Origin: Mesostigma viride
Lineage: Eukaryota > Streptophyta > Mesostigmatophyceae > Mesostigmatales > Mesostigmataceae
DNA: 64,000 nucleotides
Direction: 5' to 3'
NCBI GenBank assembly: GCA_009746045.1
Contig: RPFO01000448.1
Span: 1,596,547 to 1,660,546, forward strand
The notes beneath the pieces are model-generated. The model had not been told where the DNA came from, did not search any database, and was given only the letters and a program-made list of their open reading frames with translations. This document shows, in pieces, positions 12,601 to 22,463 of the stretch. Both the position numbers and the translations under genes were made by a program. Each line of letters begins with the position of its first letter. Positions within the stretch are counted from its first letter, which is position 1.

Positions 12601-15600
12601 AACCTGTGCTTGCGCGAGATGGTGGACATGCACGGGTTCGGGACGAGCGAGCCGTGCCTGAACGCGTCCCACCCATGGTGAGTGACTGGCCACGCGTGGA
12701 GTTTGTCTTTCCTTGTTGTCTTCCCGTCCCCTGGAGCCTTTTCGATAGCCGCGTGTGTGTATGGCAGCGGAATTTCTGTGTGCGTCTCGGATGTTTTTTA
12801 CCATGCTGTCCTCGCAAGTTTGCTTGCAAGCACTCCGCAACCCTGCAAGTTGCACTTTGCAAGCGCTTCAAAACACTGTGCTTGCATCTCCTTCAGGTTT
12901 TGCCATGGTCGTGAGACGGCCATTGTCAAAGCTTTATGTTTGCAGTCATCTATGCTAAAAATTTGATTCTACTATACCACAGAATCGCACGTAGACAGCC
13001 TCGGTTGGATGACAGTTGCATGGCAGCACTGTGGATAGCCCGATCAATCCAGAATGAGATCCTGCTTCTGCGGTAAAAGTAAAATGGCCACGTTAGCACA
13101 GGGGTGCTTCTATGAGAATCAACGCTTGTCCATCACAAACTAAAGAACTATGTTTTGTGTGCCGCACTGGACGTCATTAGATGACCATGCCTGGTTGTTT
13201 GCCCGCCCAGCCCGTCCACCCTCGGCTGCCGCTTGCCCGCTCTACAAGCTGGCCTTCTTCCTTCGCCTATGCCCTCATATGGTGGTTTACCCCCCACCAG
13301 CTTCCATGGGCTCGCGCTGCCGCTCTCTATTCCCCTGTCTACTTATATTGCTCCCCACCTATCCCTCATAAAGTTATAGGCACGCTCACACGCACACTCG
13401 CAGCCCGTTCTTTTGTGCTTGGAAGTTAGCAGGCATCATCCATGCTCAATACCGCAGGCCTTGCCCCCCTCCCAGGCTCATCAAGCCACCCCATGCCGCG
13501 CCTGCCTGTGCACCACTAACACCTAAATCTGCCCCACCAACACGATGATACAATTCAACACGACGCGGCCCAACCACGACATGTGGCCTCAAATATGCTG
13601 CCCCCTTGCAGGTACCCCACCAGCAACTACGGGCTGGACCACCTGATGTGGAGGTACATGAGCGAGGCGCGCGAATTGCTGGCAGAGCCGGCAAAGGATC
13701 TGACGGCGGACAACGAGCACCTGCGCTACCTCATCTACTTCTCCACGACCGACGCGTCCGCGGGTCTGACAGGCGTCAAGAACATCTTCCTTAACCGCAT
13801 CGCCGACACGTTCCGCATGCGGGAGATGCTGCAGGCAAGCGTGACTGTTTGCAGTTTGTGACAGTTGGTGGGTCAGTCCGGGTAGGTAGGTGGGGTGGAG
13901 TGTGGGCGTGGGGTGGAGTGGGCTAGACAGTAGTCACATGCACACAGAAGTATGGCACTGAGGTCAGTGAAGCCCCGCTGGAACCGCCTGACCGTGCCTC
14001 CCTGGGTTCCTCGTGAAGGCATGGTGCGGGGGTGTTAACGAGACGCATGGCAAGGCTATTTGGAGACTGCTACTGGTTGGGCGGATGCCCTCTGCGGATG
14101 TCAGCAGGGAGTCATGCGTTCCTATCTGTGAGGGAGGGAATTGCAAAACCAGTGTTGTGGATGCGTGCTCCCGTGCTTTGCCTCCTGATGACGTCCTGAG
14201 GGGTCCAGAAGTGCCGCGATGGCGGGAGCATTGACCATGATTGACACCAGCACAACTACATGTCATCATCACCAGGGCTATCAATACCTAGGTTAATACT
14301 CAAGAGCTTCTTCCTGGATTTAAGCTTGTGCCATGTGATGCCCCGTCATATGGGCCAATACCTGCATAGCCATTGGGGCAGAGTGGGGAGGTGTGTTGCA
14401 ATGGAGGGCACCGGGAGGGCACCTGCTGCCATGAGCAGTCCTGGGGAAAAGGGGGAAGAGCCGGCAAGGAGGGGAGGGGGCAGGAGAGAGGCTGGCACAT
14501 GTCATCTACCTTCCTGGTAATGCTGGGTGGGCAGCAGCAGACATGTGTTTCTGTGTAGGAACGATGATCTGTCCGTGTCATCGTCGCGAGTGTGTAGCTG
14601 GTGACTCATTGGTATACCCGGAGACTCATTGGTATACCCGGAGACTCATTGGTATACCCGGAGACTCATTGGTATACCCGGTGAGTTATTGGGCAGGCGA
14701 GCTGGAGCATGGGCGAGGGAGAAGATGGGGAGCAAGTTCGCGCCTTGGGTAGCACTACACTTAACCGCTACTACTTAGTGGTCGATAAACCTTATTTACC
14801 CTTTTGGCGGTACCTGATTTCACCAGGCACCTCGACAGTAACCAGTCACGTGTTAATTGCTTTTATATGCGCATTATGCGCGCTGTCCCGCACCAAGAGG
14901 TAGTAAATGTGGCCTTGTGTACCGGTATAGTGTGAAATATAGGATGTATGGTAGCATATGCATTATTGTCGTTCACAGGTTTTTCTGCCTGAATGTCAAA
15001 TTTCCCCTGTGGTAATTCTCCCCGACTGCCGTCCCACTATTCCACCCACCCACCCACCCACCCACCACCCACCCACCCACCCACCCACCCACCCACCCAC
15101 CCACCCACCACCCACCCACCCACCCACCCACCCACCCACCCACCCACCCACCCACCCACCCACCCACCCACCCACCCACCCACCCACCCACTCGGTAAGA
15201 GGTGAAGCCTGACATTGTCCTTTGTATGGTGCTTGTTGTGCATGCCGGCTTACATTCCCCTGCTCACATTCTCGTCGCCAGATCATCGCTGTCGTCGCAA
15301 TAGTCCTGTCCATGCTTCTATGCTGGTTGCGCTTTGTTCGGCGTGACTACACCAAGTGGAACACCGAGCCCGACCGTGTCAGCGACATGCTCTCCCTGCT
15401 GCCACCTGGCATCAAGCCAGAGCCGCTCATTCGCCACGCATACAATGCCAAACCTGGCGCCAGCGCAAAGGAGGTCAAGGCGCAGCAAAAGGAGGAGGCC
15501 ATCCTAGCGGCGCCAGATGATTCTGTCACACCCAAAGTGCCCGCCAAAGTCCGTATCCAGGGCATGCTGGACCGCGCCAAGTCTCGCATTCAGCAGCTTG

Positions 15601-15722
15601 CGGGCGAGGTGGATGCCGGCACCCCGCGGTCCACGTCCAACCTGCTATCGCCTCGGACACCTGCCGCAGTAGCTAGCCCAGCTGCTGCGCCGATACGTGC
15701 GTCTATGACGCAGAGGAGATGA
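651..15722 (+). CDS. Gene 1: tiny-macrocysts-like multi-PAS membrane protein, 5' partial
   Basis: Predicted membrane-anchored PAS sensor; the upstream exons for the N-terminal membrane domain lie outside the window. Exons: 651-991, 2047-2305, 2887-3090, 3837-4046, 6679-7166, 7977-9171, 10704-11639, 12430-12677, 13612-13834, 15282-15722 (TGA at 15720-15722). Phases match at every junction and the joined length is 4,545 nt, giving 1,514 residues plus stop. Order: five PAS units, acidic Gly/Glu/Ser-rich linker, membrane helix, extracytoplasmic loop, two helices separated by a charged loop, last helix, basic tail. All introns are GT-AG except 4047-6678 (GC-AG) and perhaps 13835-15281. The family (Dictyostelium TmcB and its algal relatives) is recognised from sequence style; ligand and output are unknown. 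Gene 2 at 45664 is a tandem paralog on the same strand. Confidence 0.85.
1042..1115 (+). repeat. Duplicated 5' splice-site cassettes in gene 1 intron
   Basis: The 19 bases spanning the real junction (981-999, cacaagcaggggtaggtgg) recur exactly at 1042-1060 and with changes at about 1080-1098 and 1100-1113. Gene 2 has one extra near-copy at 59266-59284. Confidence 0.8.
4047..6678 (+). other. Large GC-AG intron of gene 1
   Basis: This 2.6 kb intron begins GAG|GCAAGT and ends at the cag of 6676-6678. Its first 80 bases are essentially identical to the start of the matching gene 2 intron (61541-61620). A poly-G run follows near 4127-4140, and AT-rich sequence with no coding signal fills 5200-6500. 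The donor is conserved as GC in both paralogs. Confidence 0.75.
6117..6310. repeat. AT-rich degenerate tandem repeat
   Basis: About nine degenerate units of roughly 20 bp carrying tagtatgtattatatacta, within the GC-AG intron of gene 1. Spacing and sequence vary, so it is an old or slippage-prone array. Confidence 0.7.
7608..7675. repeat. 27-bp tandem repeat, 2.5 units
   Basis: Two complete units beginning gtcatattgccagg (7608-7634, 7635-7661) and a partial third, in the intron between exons 6679-7166 and 7977-9171 of gene 1. Confidence 0.8.
8251..11639 (+). other. Gene 1 acidic linker and first membrane helices
   Basis: After the last PAS strand (RCVCVLNTDRK) exon 7977-9171 encodes about 200 low-complexity residues rich in E, D, G, S and P. 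A Ser-rich stretch, basic RYRRCKSIRLLLK and the hydrophobic helix YKYILLLLVATLIVLLCIER (about 8911-8970) follow. Exon 10704-11639 continues with an extracytoplasmic loop, helix 2 (about 11040-11120, WVMVALFLAQVALLV), a strongly charged E/D/G/K/H loop (about 11215-11400), and helix 3 (about 11480-11550, PLVLFAIILSVYFGVVL). The layout suggests a C-terminal membrane bundle below the PAS array. The junction at 9171/10704 keeps phase 0. The charged loop is probably disordered. Confidence 0.7.
14601..14680. repeat. 20-bp tandem repeat, four units
   Basis: Four head-to-tail units of gagactcattggtatacccg (the first begins gtg) in the last intron of gene 1. Confidence 0.9.
15041..15192. repeat. (ACCC)n microsatellite
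   Basis: About 37 tetranucleotide units with two one-base slips (ccacc), ending about 90 bp before the last exon of gene 1. It opens artificial reading frames on both strands that are not genes. Confidence 0.95.
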
Positions 15723-16025
15723 GCTGGATGTGGCAGAAGGCTCATCGTGTCATTTTGAGTGTGCTGCTTGTGTAGTACTATCGCACCCACATACTCCAGA
15801 TGCTCAACATCCGCAGAAGCTGCATTCTGTATGCTGTTTTGAATGGCTTTCGTCAAGGGAAGCCTGGGTGCTCTTTGACTGCTTGCACCGTGGGCCCAGT
15901 GCTCGTTCGCTACTATTTGCTGTGAACTGGTGGATCCTAATTTTGGCGGTCACCACAACGCATATGGCGATTCGCCACCTAAGCACTGACCTGTATCTAG
16001 CAATTATTAGACAAGCGTATACATA
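15723..16025 (+). other. 3' flank of gene 1
   Basis: No coding signal. It should hold the 3' UTR and cleavage site of gene 1. I see no TGTAA signal of the chlorophycean kind close to the stop, so the transcript end cannot be placed. Confidence 0.4.
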
Positions 16026-16123
16026 CTGAACGACTCGAAAACGCGGACAAGATAACGGCAGGCTTGAGCTACCATGGTCCGGATTCTCCCGATTTCTGGC
16101 CTGCGCTGGTTGTCTCCTTGATA
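16026..16123 (+). repeat. Left arm of a 100-bp inverted repeat flanking the transposon block
   Basis: From ctgaacgactcgaaaa to tctccttgata this matches the reverse complement of 46108-46209 with only a few differences and a 3-bp insertion (cat). A shorter partial copy of its right end (ttgcctgcgctggttgtctc) lies at about 16220-16240 in the same orientation. Confidence 0.85.
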
Positions 16124-16334
16124 CACAGATAGTTGGACATCTCACTTAACAGATCTCTATGAATTAATGAATTTCCACATAGACTGCTCGTCACGTGACT
16201 GATCTTTGTACACAGATTTCTTGCCTGCGCTGGTTGTCTCATCAGCCTTCTAGCAAGCCACATGTTGATATATGCGCGTGTTTGCAAATTCGGGAAGCAT
16301 GCTCGGCAAGACCACTAGGGTCTAGGGCACAATG

Positions 16335-18060
16335 GATATGGATATATATTCATTGAGAATGATAGATTACGGAGGTGAGATAGGCATGCAACATAAGGAA
16401 AAACCCGATAACTGGGAGAATAACCCTGAAGAAATTAATAGTAATCTGACACAGATGCATCCAAGGATCACGCCAGCGGCACAAGGTACAACTAACTATA
16501 CATCACAAAACTACACGCAGCAACAGCGCTGCCGGCCCACCATGCAGGCCTGGAAGGGATCTAGCTAGACCGCATGGGTCGCGACAAAGTCGGCCCGGGT
16601 GCGGCGGAATAACACATCAGCCACGGTGCGAGTGAGGGCGAGTGACAGGCGCTGCCGCCAATACGTGGACCACGTGCGGGCCGACCACGGGGCGGTCTGA
16701 CCCTCGAGGTCGAGGCGGACTTCACGGCGCTGGCAGCACTCGTGGAAAAACTCCGCTGTCTTGGGGCCCATGGCCCCGAACTCCTCAAGGACAAAGGGGA
16801 TGACCCGGTGGGGCCCCACATTGCCGTAGGAGGCAAACTTGTCGCGCTCAGCCACAGCGGCAGCAGCGCCGGCATCCACAGCCGCCCGGAGGATGTGGCG
16901 ACCGGAAAGCGGCCGAGCCACGGAGACATCGATGAGCAGGTGGCAACCCTGCCCGTCGTAGTCAAGCACGGTAATGTCGGGGCGGTGGTTGGGTGAGTAG
17001 AGGGCGGCCCCATCCGCGTCCTCGCACTTGATGGTGGAGTGGGGAAAGACCGACCGAACCATGGCACACACCACCCGGAGGAGAGCGGTATGGAGATAGA
17101 GGAACCAGTTCTGGTTCTGCTGGCCACCCATGCACGCGATGTAGTGCGTCCCAGTAGTATCCAGAGCAAGCCCGCAGCTGCCGCAGGACGCACCCGCCGT
17201 GATGAGAGGTTGCGGGGCAAAGAGCTGGTGGCGGAGAGCGATGGCGTAAAGGGCCGGAACCAGTGTGAACAAAGGGCTCATGGGGAGGGCGCGCAGGAAT
17301 GCGGACCCCACGCTCCCCTCAAGGGAAACGGAGTGAAGCCAAGCCTTCCCCTGATCGTTCAAGCTCGCATGCAGACCCATCCAGTCGGCACAGTGTAGTA
17401 TACCCGCGTAGGTCTTTTGTTGTTTTTCATGAACGCAGGCAGGGAAGACACTAGGACTGACGACAGTGGACACGCCGGGCGTGCCCCGGGGCAGGCGACG
17501 GTGGACGGCCTGAGCGGGGCGGACGAGGTCGCAAGCCTGCTGGATCCCGAGGTAAGAATCCTGCACAGCCTGCACAAAGGGGAAGGGGGATGGGGTGACC
17601 AAGTCGGGAATGGCGCTGACGGCGCTGGGGACCAACCGGCGGATCTCCGCCCAGGCCTGAGCAACAGAGCCAAGGAAGGCGGCGGGGGCGAGGCGGGCGG
17701 CGCGGGTGAGCCCACACCCGCCCATGCGGCAGGGGAGGGTGGCCAAGCGCATGGAGTGAGCTGCCAGGCTAGGGCCGGGGAGGAGCACCTGCAAGGCGGC
17801 CTGAATGCGCTCGTCATGGCCTTCCGCGGCAAGCCGCACCAAGTGGGGGGGAGCGCCACGGAGCCAGTGAACCACCCGCGGGTGGGCGCAAAACCACAGG
17901 AGGAGCCCTTTGGTCTGGGGGTCCTTGAGGCGCGCCCAAGTCTCGAGGACATAGGTGCGCTGTTCCACGGTGGCCCGGAGCTCCTCTTCGACGTAGTCAG
18001 GGTCACCCACAGGAACGCCCAGGCACGAGAAACCACGCGCCCGCAATCAATGGATATATA
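16335..18060 (-). mobile_element. LINE with restriction-like endonuclease, 5'-truncated copy (E1)
   Basis: An open frame on the minus strand (18046 to 16565, 493 residues) encodes the C-terminal part of a LINE polyprotein. A CX2CX9HX3C zinc motif (CGSCG...THYIAC, near residue 286) precedes HRPDITVLDYDGQGCHLLID (near residue 348), which fits the PD...D core of the restriction-like endonuclease of R2/NeSL/CRE-type LINEs. An Arg/Trp-rich C terminus follows. The reverse transcriptase catalytic core is absent, so the copy is 5'-truncated. About 230 bp of 3' sequence follow on the minus strand and end near 16335 with a motif (attacggaggtgagat) that recurs at 19393 and 46500. The frame is intact but cannot be autonomous. 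Confidence 0.75.
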
Positions 18061-18061
18061 T

Positions 18062-18165
18062 TAAAGATATAATTACTTACAGCAGAGTGAAATCACTCAA
18101 ACCAAAGCAAACGCCCAGCTATAAACCTATATACAGAGCCATGTCAAAGCTCTATACTACGATAT
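18062..18165 (-). mobile_element. Solo LINE 3' end
   Basis: About 100 bp matching the 3' ends of E2 and E3 (acagcagagtgaaatcactc... to the Asp-His-Gly...-free UTR around agctctatactacgat) with no coding part attached. It looks like an extremely 5'-truncated insertion in minus orientation. Confidence 0.7.
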
Positions 18166-18194
18166 ATATTCATTGAGAATGATAGATATATACG

Positions 18195-19390
18195 ATCAGC
18201 CCTTTGCCCTTCGTCACCGCCATCCAGGAGGCCTATGCTGAGATCCAGCAGGCCTGTTCTCCCGTCCGTGCCGCTCAGGCGGTACAGCGCCACCTCCCTC
18301 GCGGCACTCCCTCGGTCGCCTCCGTTCAATCTCCCGCCGCATTCCCTGCTCGCGTCATCGATAAACACCTGAGAAAACCTACGCGGGTATTCTGCACACG
18401 GCTGATTGGATTGCTCTTTTCGCGGACCTCAACGCCCAGGGACGTGCGTGGCTGTTCTCGCTTTCCTTGCGGAGTGTGGGCTCGGCGTACCTTCGTGCTC
18501 TTCCCATGGCCCCCCCATTCGCCTTGGCTCCCAGCCACTACTCGGTGGCGCTCCGGCACCAGCTATTTGCCCCGCAGCCTCTTGTTCCGGCCGGGCGGCC
18601 TTGTGGTAGCTGTGGGCAGCCGCTGGATCCCACGGGGACTCACTACCTTGCCTGCATGGGGGGCCAACAGAATCAGAATTGGTATTTGTATTTGCACACT
18701 GTCCTCCTGACGGTGGTGCTCGCCATGATTCGGTCGGTTTTCCCCCACGCGAACATCCGGTCCGAGGATGCGGATGGCGCTGCCTTCTATTCCCCCAACC
18801 ACCGGCCTGACATCGTGGTGCTGGACTTTGAGGGGGGTGGCCGGCATCTGCTTATTGACGTTTCGGTGGCGCGGCCCTTGGCTCTTAGCCACGTGGCTGG
18901 GGCCTCCCTCACGGCAGGTTACACGGCGGACCGGGCGGAGCGGGCCAAGCTCCTGGCCTACGGCGACGTCGGGCACCATCGTGTGGTGCCCTTTGTCCCG
19001 GAGGAGTTTGGGGCCATGGGGCCCCTGACCTCCGCCTTCTTCAAGGAGTGTTGCCGGCTCCGGGAGGACCGGCTGGACCTGGAGGGCCAGCGGGCCCCAT
19101 GGTCGGCGCGGACCTGGACGTCATATTGGCGTCAGCGCTTGTCGGTGGCGCTGCTGTGGTGAGTGACTCGGGCCATGGCTGACATCATGCTCCGCCGTAC
19201 GCGGGCTGATTTTGCGGTGCAGCAGGGCTATTAGGTTCCTCCCGTTAGGCGTTTCCATTGGTCTTATCGTAGTATAGAGCTTTGACATGGCTCTGTATAT
19301 AGGTTTATAGCTGGGCGTTTGCTTTGGTTTGAGTGATTTCACTCTGCTGTAAGTAATTATATTTTTAATATATATATTCATTGAGAATGA
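18195..19390 (+). mobile_element. LINE 3' fragment with restriction-like endonuclease (E2)
   Basis: Same family as E1 but a different subfamily; almost identical to E3 in inverted orientation. Coding starts near 18204 (FVTAIQEAYAEIQQAC), shifts frame near 18370 by a 2-bp insertion relative to E3, and continues from 18467 to 19162 with the zinc motif CGSCG...THYLAC and NHRPDIVVLDFEGGG...LIDV. Compared with E3, a 12-bp insertion (about 19151-19162) brings an in-frame TGA about 26 codons before the normal end, which E3 reaches at RADFAVQQGY. The 3' UTR runs to the AT-rich tail at about 19390. It is a pseudogene. Confidence 0.75.
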
Positions 19391-19447
19391 TATCTAGATT
19401 ACGGAGGTGAGATAGGCATGCAACATAAGGAAAAACCCGATAACTGG
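19391..19447 (-). mobile_element. Solo E1-type LINE 3' end
   Basis: Matches the 3' UTR of E1 at 16360-16415 (attacggaggtgagataggc through cccgataactgg). It lies between the tail of E2 and the piggyBac-like element, oriented like E1. Confidence 0.65.
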
Positions 19448-19459
19448 ACGATATATATA

Positions 19460-21156
19460 TTAACCCCTAAATGGTCTTGCTGCCGATTTTCCGCCAAAAA
19501 TCGAGTTCCAGCCGATGCATCGGCCCCTTCTCGGGGGACCAGATGCCGCGAAATCTATTGAGAATTAGAAAAAGTTTAGCTGAGAAGATCGAAAGTTTAT
19601 AAAATTCTTCACAGCATGGTACTAGGGTTTGCATACTTTTGACAAAGTTATAGAGGTGTTCTGGCCGGTCAAAGTATAAGGGGTCAGGGTACTTTTTCAC
19701 GTACAACGTGCATTCCGGAAAACGACGACCTGGCCATGGCGGCTTGCGCCCACGCATGGCATTTACGTTTGCGTTCGAATTTTCTGTCCAAACTTAGGAT
19801 ATTGATTTTAAACGTCCTAAAGATCATACAGGCCAATTTTTGGTTCGCGGGAATGCCATTTGATAGGTGTCGGCAGCGTTCTTGCTGGAAAAAACTGCGA
19901 TCAGGCCGGACGATAGAAACGTTGACAGCAATACCTTTCCGGCGTATTTTAAAGGATATATCGGTTTCTTTTTACTTTTTATGATACATAGTAGTCGTAA
20001 ACGTGCAAGGGTGGCCAGAAATCGCCGAATCCAGCGACCATGCTGCACAGCTTTGGTGTGCCGAAATGCGCCATTTTGCGGCCACCGGCTGGGCCAAGGT
20101 AACGCCATCCATGCCTCGTAAAGCTTAAGCATCGTTTTCCTATCGATGTTTGACATTTATATATACGTTCTAGCTTGTGTAGCACATTCTTTTTGCACTA
20201 TTCATGCTCTTTCTTGACCCTGGCCTGGCCCCTTTCTAAAACACCATTCTTAGATGCTTCCCTCAGTCAGTTGACCTGCCACAGGGTGATGGTGATAAGT
20301 TTTAGAGGCTGTATGGGTTTGAATACCTCCATATATGTTTGTGATACATTTCCCATACACATATTGCATGAGTGTGAGGCAGTTGGCTGGTCTCTGTGGC
20401 ATCATCAAGCACGTAACTGGTGAGTAAAAGCTTCCCATTGACAGCATGTGCCACCAGGTGTGCTGGCCATCACCTGGCAAGCTATAGCAGCTTAGGCCTT
20501 GTTTATCCTTGCTAGGGCAGGCTGAAATAGGCTCAACACCACTAGTTTGTTGGTGGCTGCCTCCTAGAATGCATGCCTTGCGTAGGGTGTCCGTACCACG
20601 TTACCTACGTGCATGGACAAGGTGGCACCTGCACATAGGTGCCATGTAAGGGCAGTGTGATGATGCAGTTATGTTTCCCCATCATTGTGGAAGGGAAATG
20701 TATTGTTTGGCATGGTTGGGGGCCATATTAGGAGGTCGTATGCCCACCCCTACTCCCTTGGTTGCTTTTTACCAACGGTACCCCTATGGGCTGTACTGGG
20801 TGTAACTGCTGGTATACCCACCCAAATGATGACCCCAATGGCTCAAACTGTTCAGCAACTAATTGTTTATCATCCCTGAAGTGGTAGGTGCCTAGGTTTT
20901 ATAACATAATTCAAAATGCACATTCTACCAAAAATGAAAACGCGCGTCTTGACCCCCCTGACTTTGACGGCAGTTAAACATGGCCTACCCTGCATATATG
21001 TGAGGTTGTGATATACCAACCCGAAGGGCAACTCATGGATATGCTTGGCCCCCAAGGACAGCCATTGGATATGGGTAGGTTGGATGGCATCTGGTTTGCA
21101 AAATTGTGAAGATCCAGCCGATTTATCGGCAGGATCTCAGACCATTTAGGGGTTAA
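19460..21156. mobile_element. piggyBac-like non-autonomous element, copy 1
   Basis: Bounded by TTAA on both sides with terminal inverted repeats (TTAACCCCTAAATGGTC at the left, its reverse complement at 21140-21156). TTAA duplication and CCC(C)T termini are hallmarks of the piggyBac superfamily. No transposase frame longer than about 110 codons is seen. A hairpin GCCGA-N4-TCGGC lies near each end (19511-19524, 21117-21130). The flanks rejoin at a single TTAA into the 3' tail of E3, so this copy inserted into E3. Confidence 0.85.
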
Positions 21157-22325
21157 AAATATAATTATACTTACAGCAGAGTGAAATCACTCAAACCAAA
21201 GCAAACGCCCAGCTATAAACCTATATACAGAGCCATGTCAAAGCTCTATACTACGATAAGACCAATGGAAACGCCTAACGGGAGGAACCTAATAGCCCTG
21301 CTGCACCGCAAAATCAGCCCGCGTACGGCGGAGCATGATGTCCGCCATGGCCCGAGTCAGCGCCACCGACAAGCGCTGACGCCAATATGACGTCCAGGTC
21401 CGCGCCGACCATGGGGCCCGCTGGCCCTCCAGGTCCAGCCGGTCCTCCCGGAGCCGGCAACACTCCTTGAAGAAGGCGGAGGTCAGGGGCCCCATGGCCC
21501 CAAACTCCTCCAGGACAAAGGGCACCACGCGATGGTGCCCGACGTCGCCGTAGGCCAGGAGCTTGGCCCGCTCCGCCCGGTCCGCCGTGTAACCTGCCGT
21601 GAGGGAGGCCCCAGCCACGTGGCTAAGAGCCAAGGGCCGCGCCACCGAAACGTCAATAAGCAGATGCCGGCCACCCCCCTCAAAGTCCAGCACCACGATG
21701 TCAGGCCGGTGGTTGGGGAATAGAAGGCAGCGCCATCCGCATCCTCGGACCGGATGTTCGCGTGGGGGAAAACCGACCGAATCATGGCGAGCACCACCGT
21801 CAGGAGGACAGTGTGCAAATACAAATACCAATTCTGATTCTGTTGGCCCCCATGCAGGCAAGGTAGTGAGTCCCCGTGGGATCCAGCGGCTGCCCACAGC
21901 TACCACAAGGCCGCCCGGCCGGAACAAGAGGCTGCGGGGCAAATAGCTGGTGCCGGAGCGCCACCGAGTAGTGGCTGGGAGCCAAGGCGAATGGGGGGGC
22001 CATGGGAAGAGCACGAAGGTACGCCGAGCCCACACTCCGCAAGGAAAGCGAGAACAGCCACGCACGTCCCTGGGCGTTGAGGTCCGCGAAAAGAGCAATC
22101 CAATCAGCCGTGTGCAGAATACCCGCGTAGGTTTTCTGGTGTTTATCGATGACGCGAGCAGGGAATGCGGCGGGAGATTGAACGGAGGCGACCGAGGGAG
22201 TGCCGCGAGGGAGGTGGCGCTGTACCGCCTGAGCGGCACGGACGGGAGAACAGGCCTGCTGGATCTCAGCATAGGCCTCCTGGATGGCGGTGACGAAGGG
22301 CAAAGGGCTGCTGGGCTGCTGGACG
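21157..22325 (-). mobile_element. LINE 3' fragment with restriction-like endonuclease (E3)
   Basis: Inverted near-duplicate of E2. On the minus strand the coding part starts near 22311 (PLPFVTAIQEAYAEI), holds the zinc motif and the RPDIVVLD motif, and ends at 21289 with RADFAVQQGY. Two single-base homopolymer differences from E2 (a G run near 21850 and a C run near 21720) break the frame. Both copies are 5'-truncated at almost the same base, just before the codons for PFVTAIQEAY. Confidence 0.75.
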
Positions 22326-22349
22326 ATATATATAGAGTAGGATTGATAT

Positions 22350-22463
22350 TTTGTACCTAGATAGATTAGACCGGCCGGTAGGATTGCGTGTACCCATCCA
22401 TCCTTCGGGTTGATGCTCCGTGACTCCCCCAATGGAAGCACGAGTTTAATTAATGAATGAATT
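22350..22463 (+). mobile_element. LINE 3'-end fragment with CAAT-loop hairpin and AATG tail
   Basis: From tagatagattagaccgg to the (aatg/aatt) tail this resembles the sequence flanking the large CATC array (40370-40396 and 42559-42620). Here the CATC motif has only about two units. It is an unexpanded relative of that locus. Confidence 0.65.

Larger units (their letters stand above)
12430..15722 (+). other. Gene 1 C-terminal exons
   Basis: Exon 12430-12677 starts after cag and ends with a split Trp codon before gtgagt; exon 13612-13834 completes that codon. They encode a soluble, probably extracytoplasmic segment (motifs HEHYWELLRG, LCLREMVDMHG, LRYLIYFSTTDAS). Exon 15282-15722 opens directly with a last membrane helix (IIAVVAIVLSMLLCWLRFVR) followed by about 120 residues of Ala/Pro/Lys-rich cytosolic tail. 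The donor after 13834 is either GC (CAG|GCAAGC) or GT six bases later (13841); both keep frame and differ by two residues (Ala-Ser). Confidence 0.7.

Noticed and set aside
14601-15192. CRISPR-like array
   Set aside because: The units are contiguous with no spacers, inside an intron of a eukaryotic gene.
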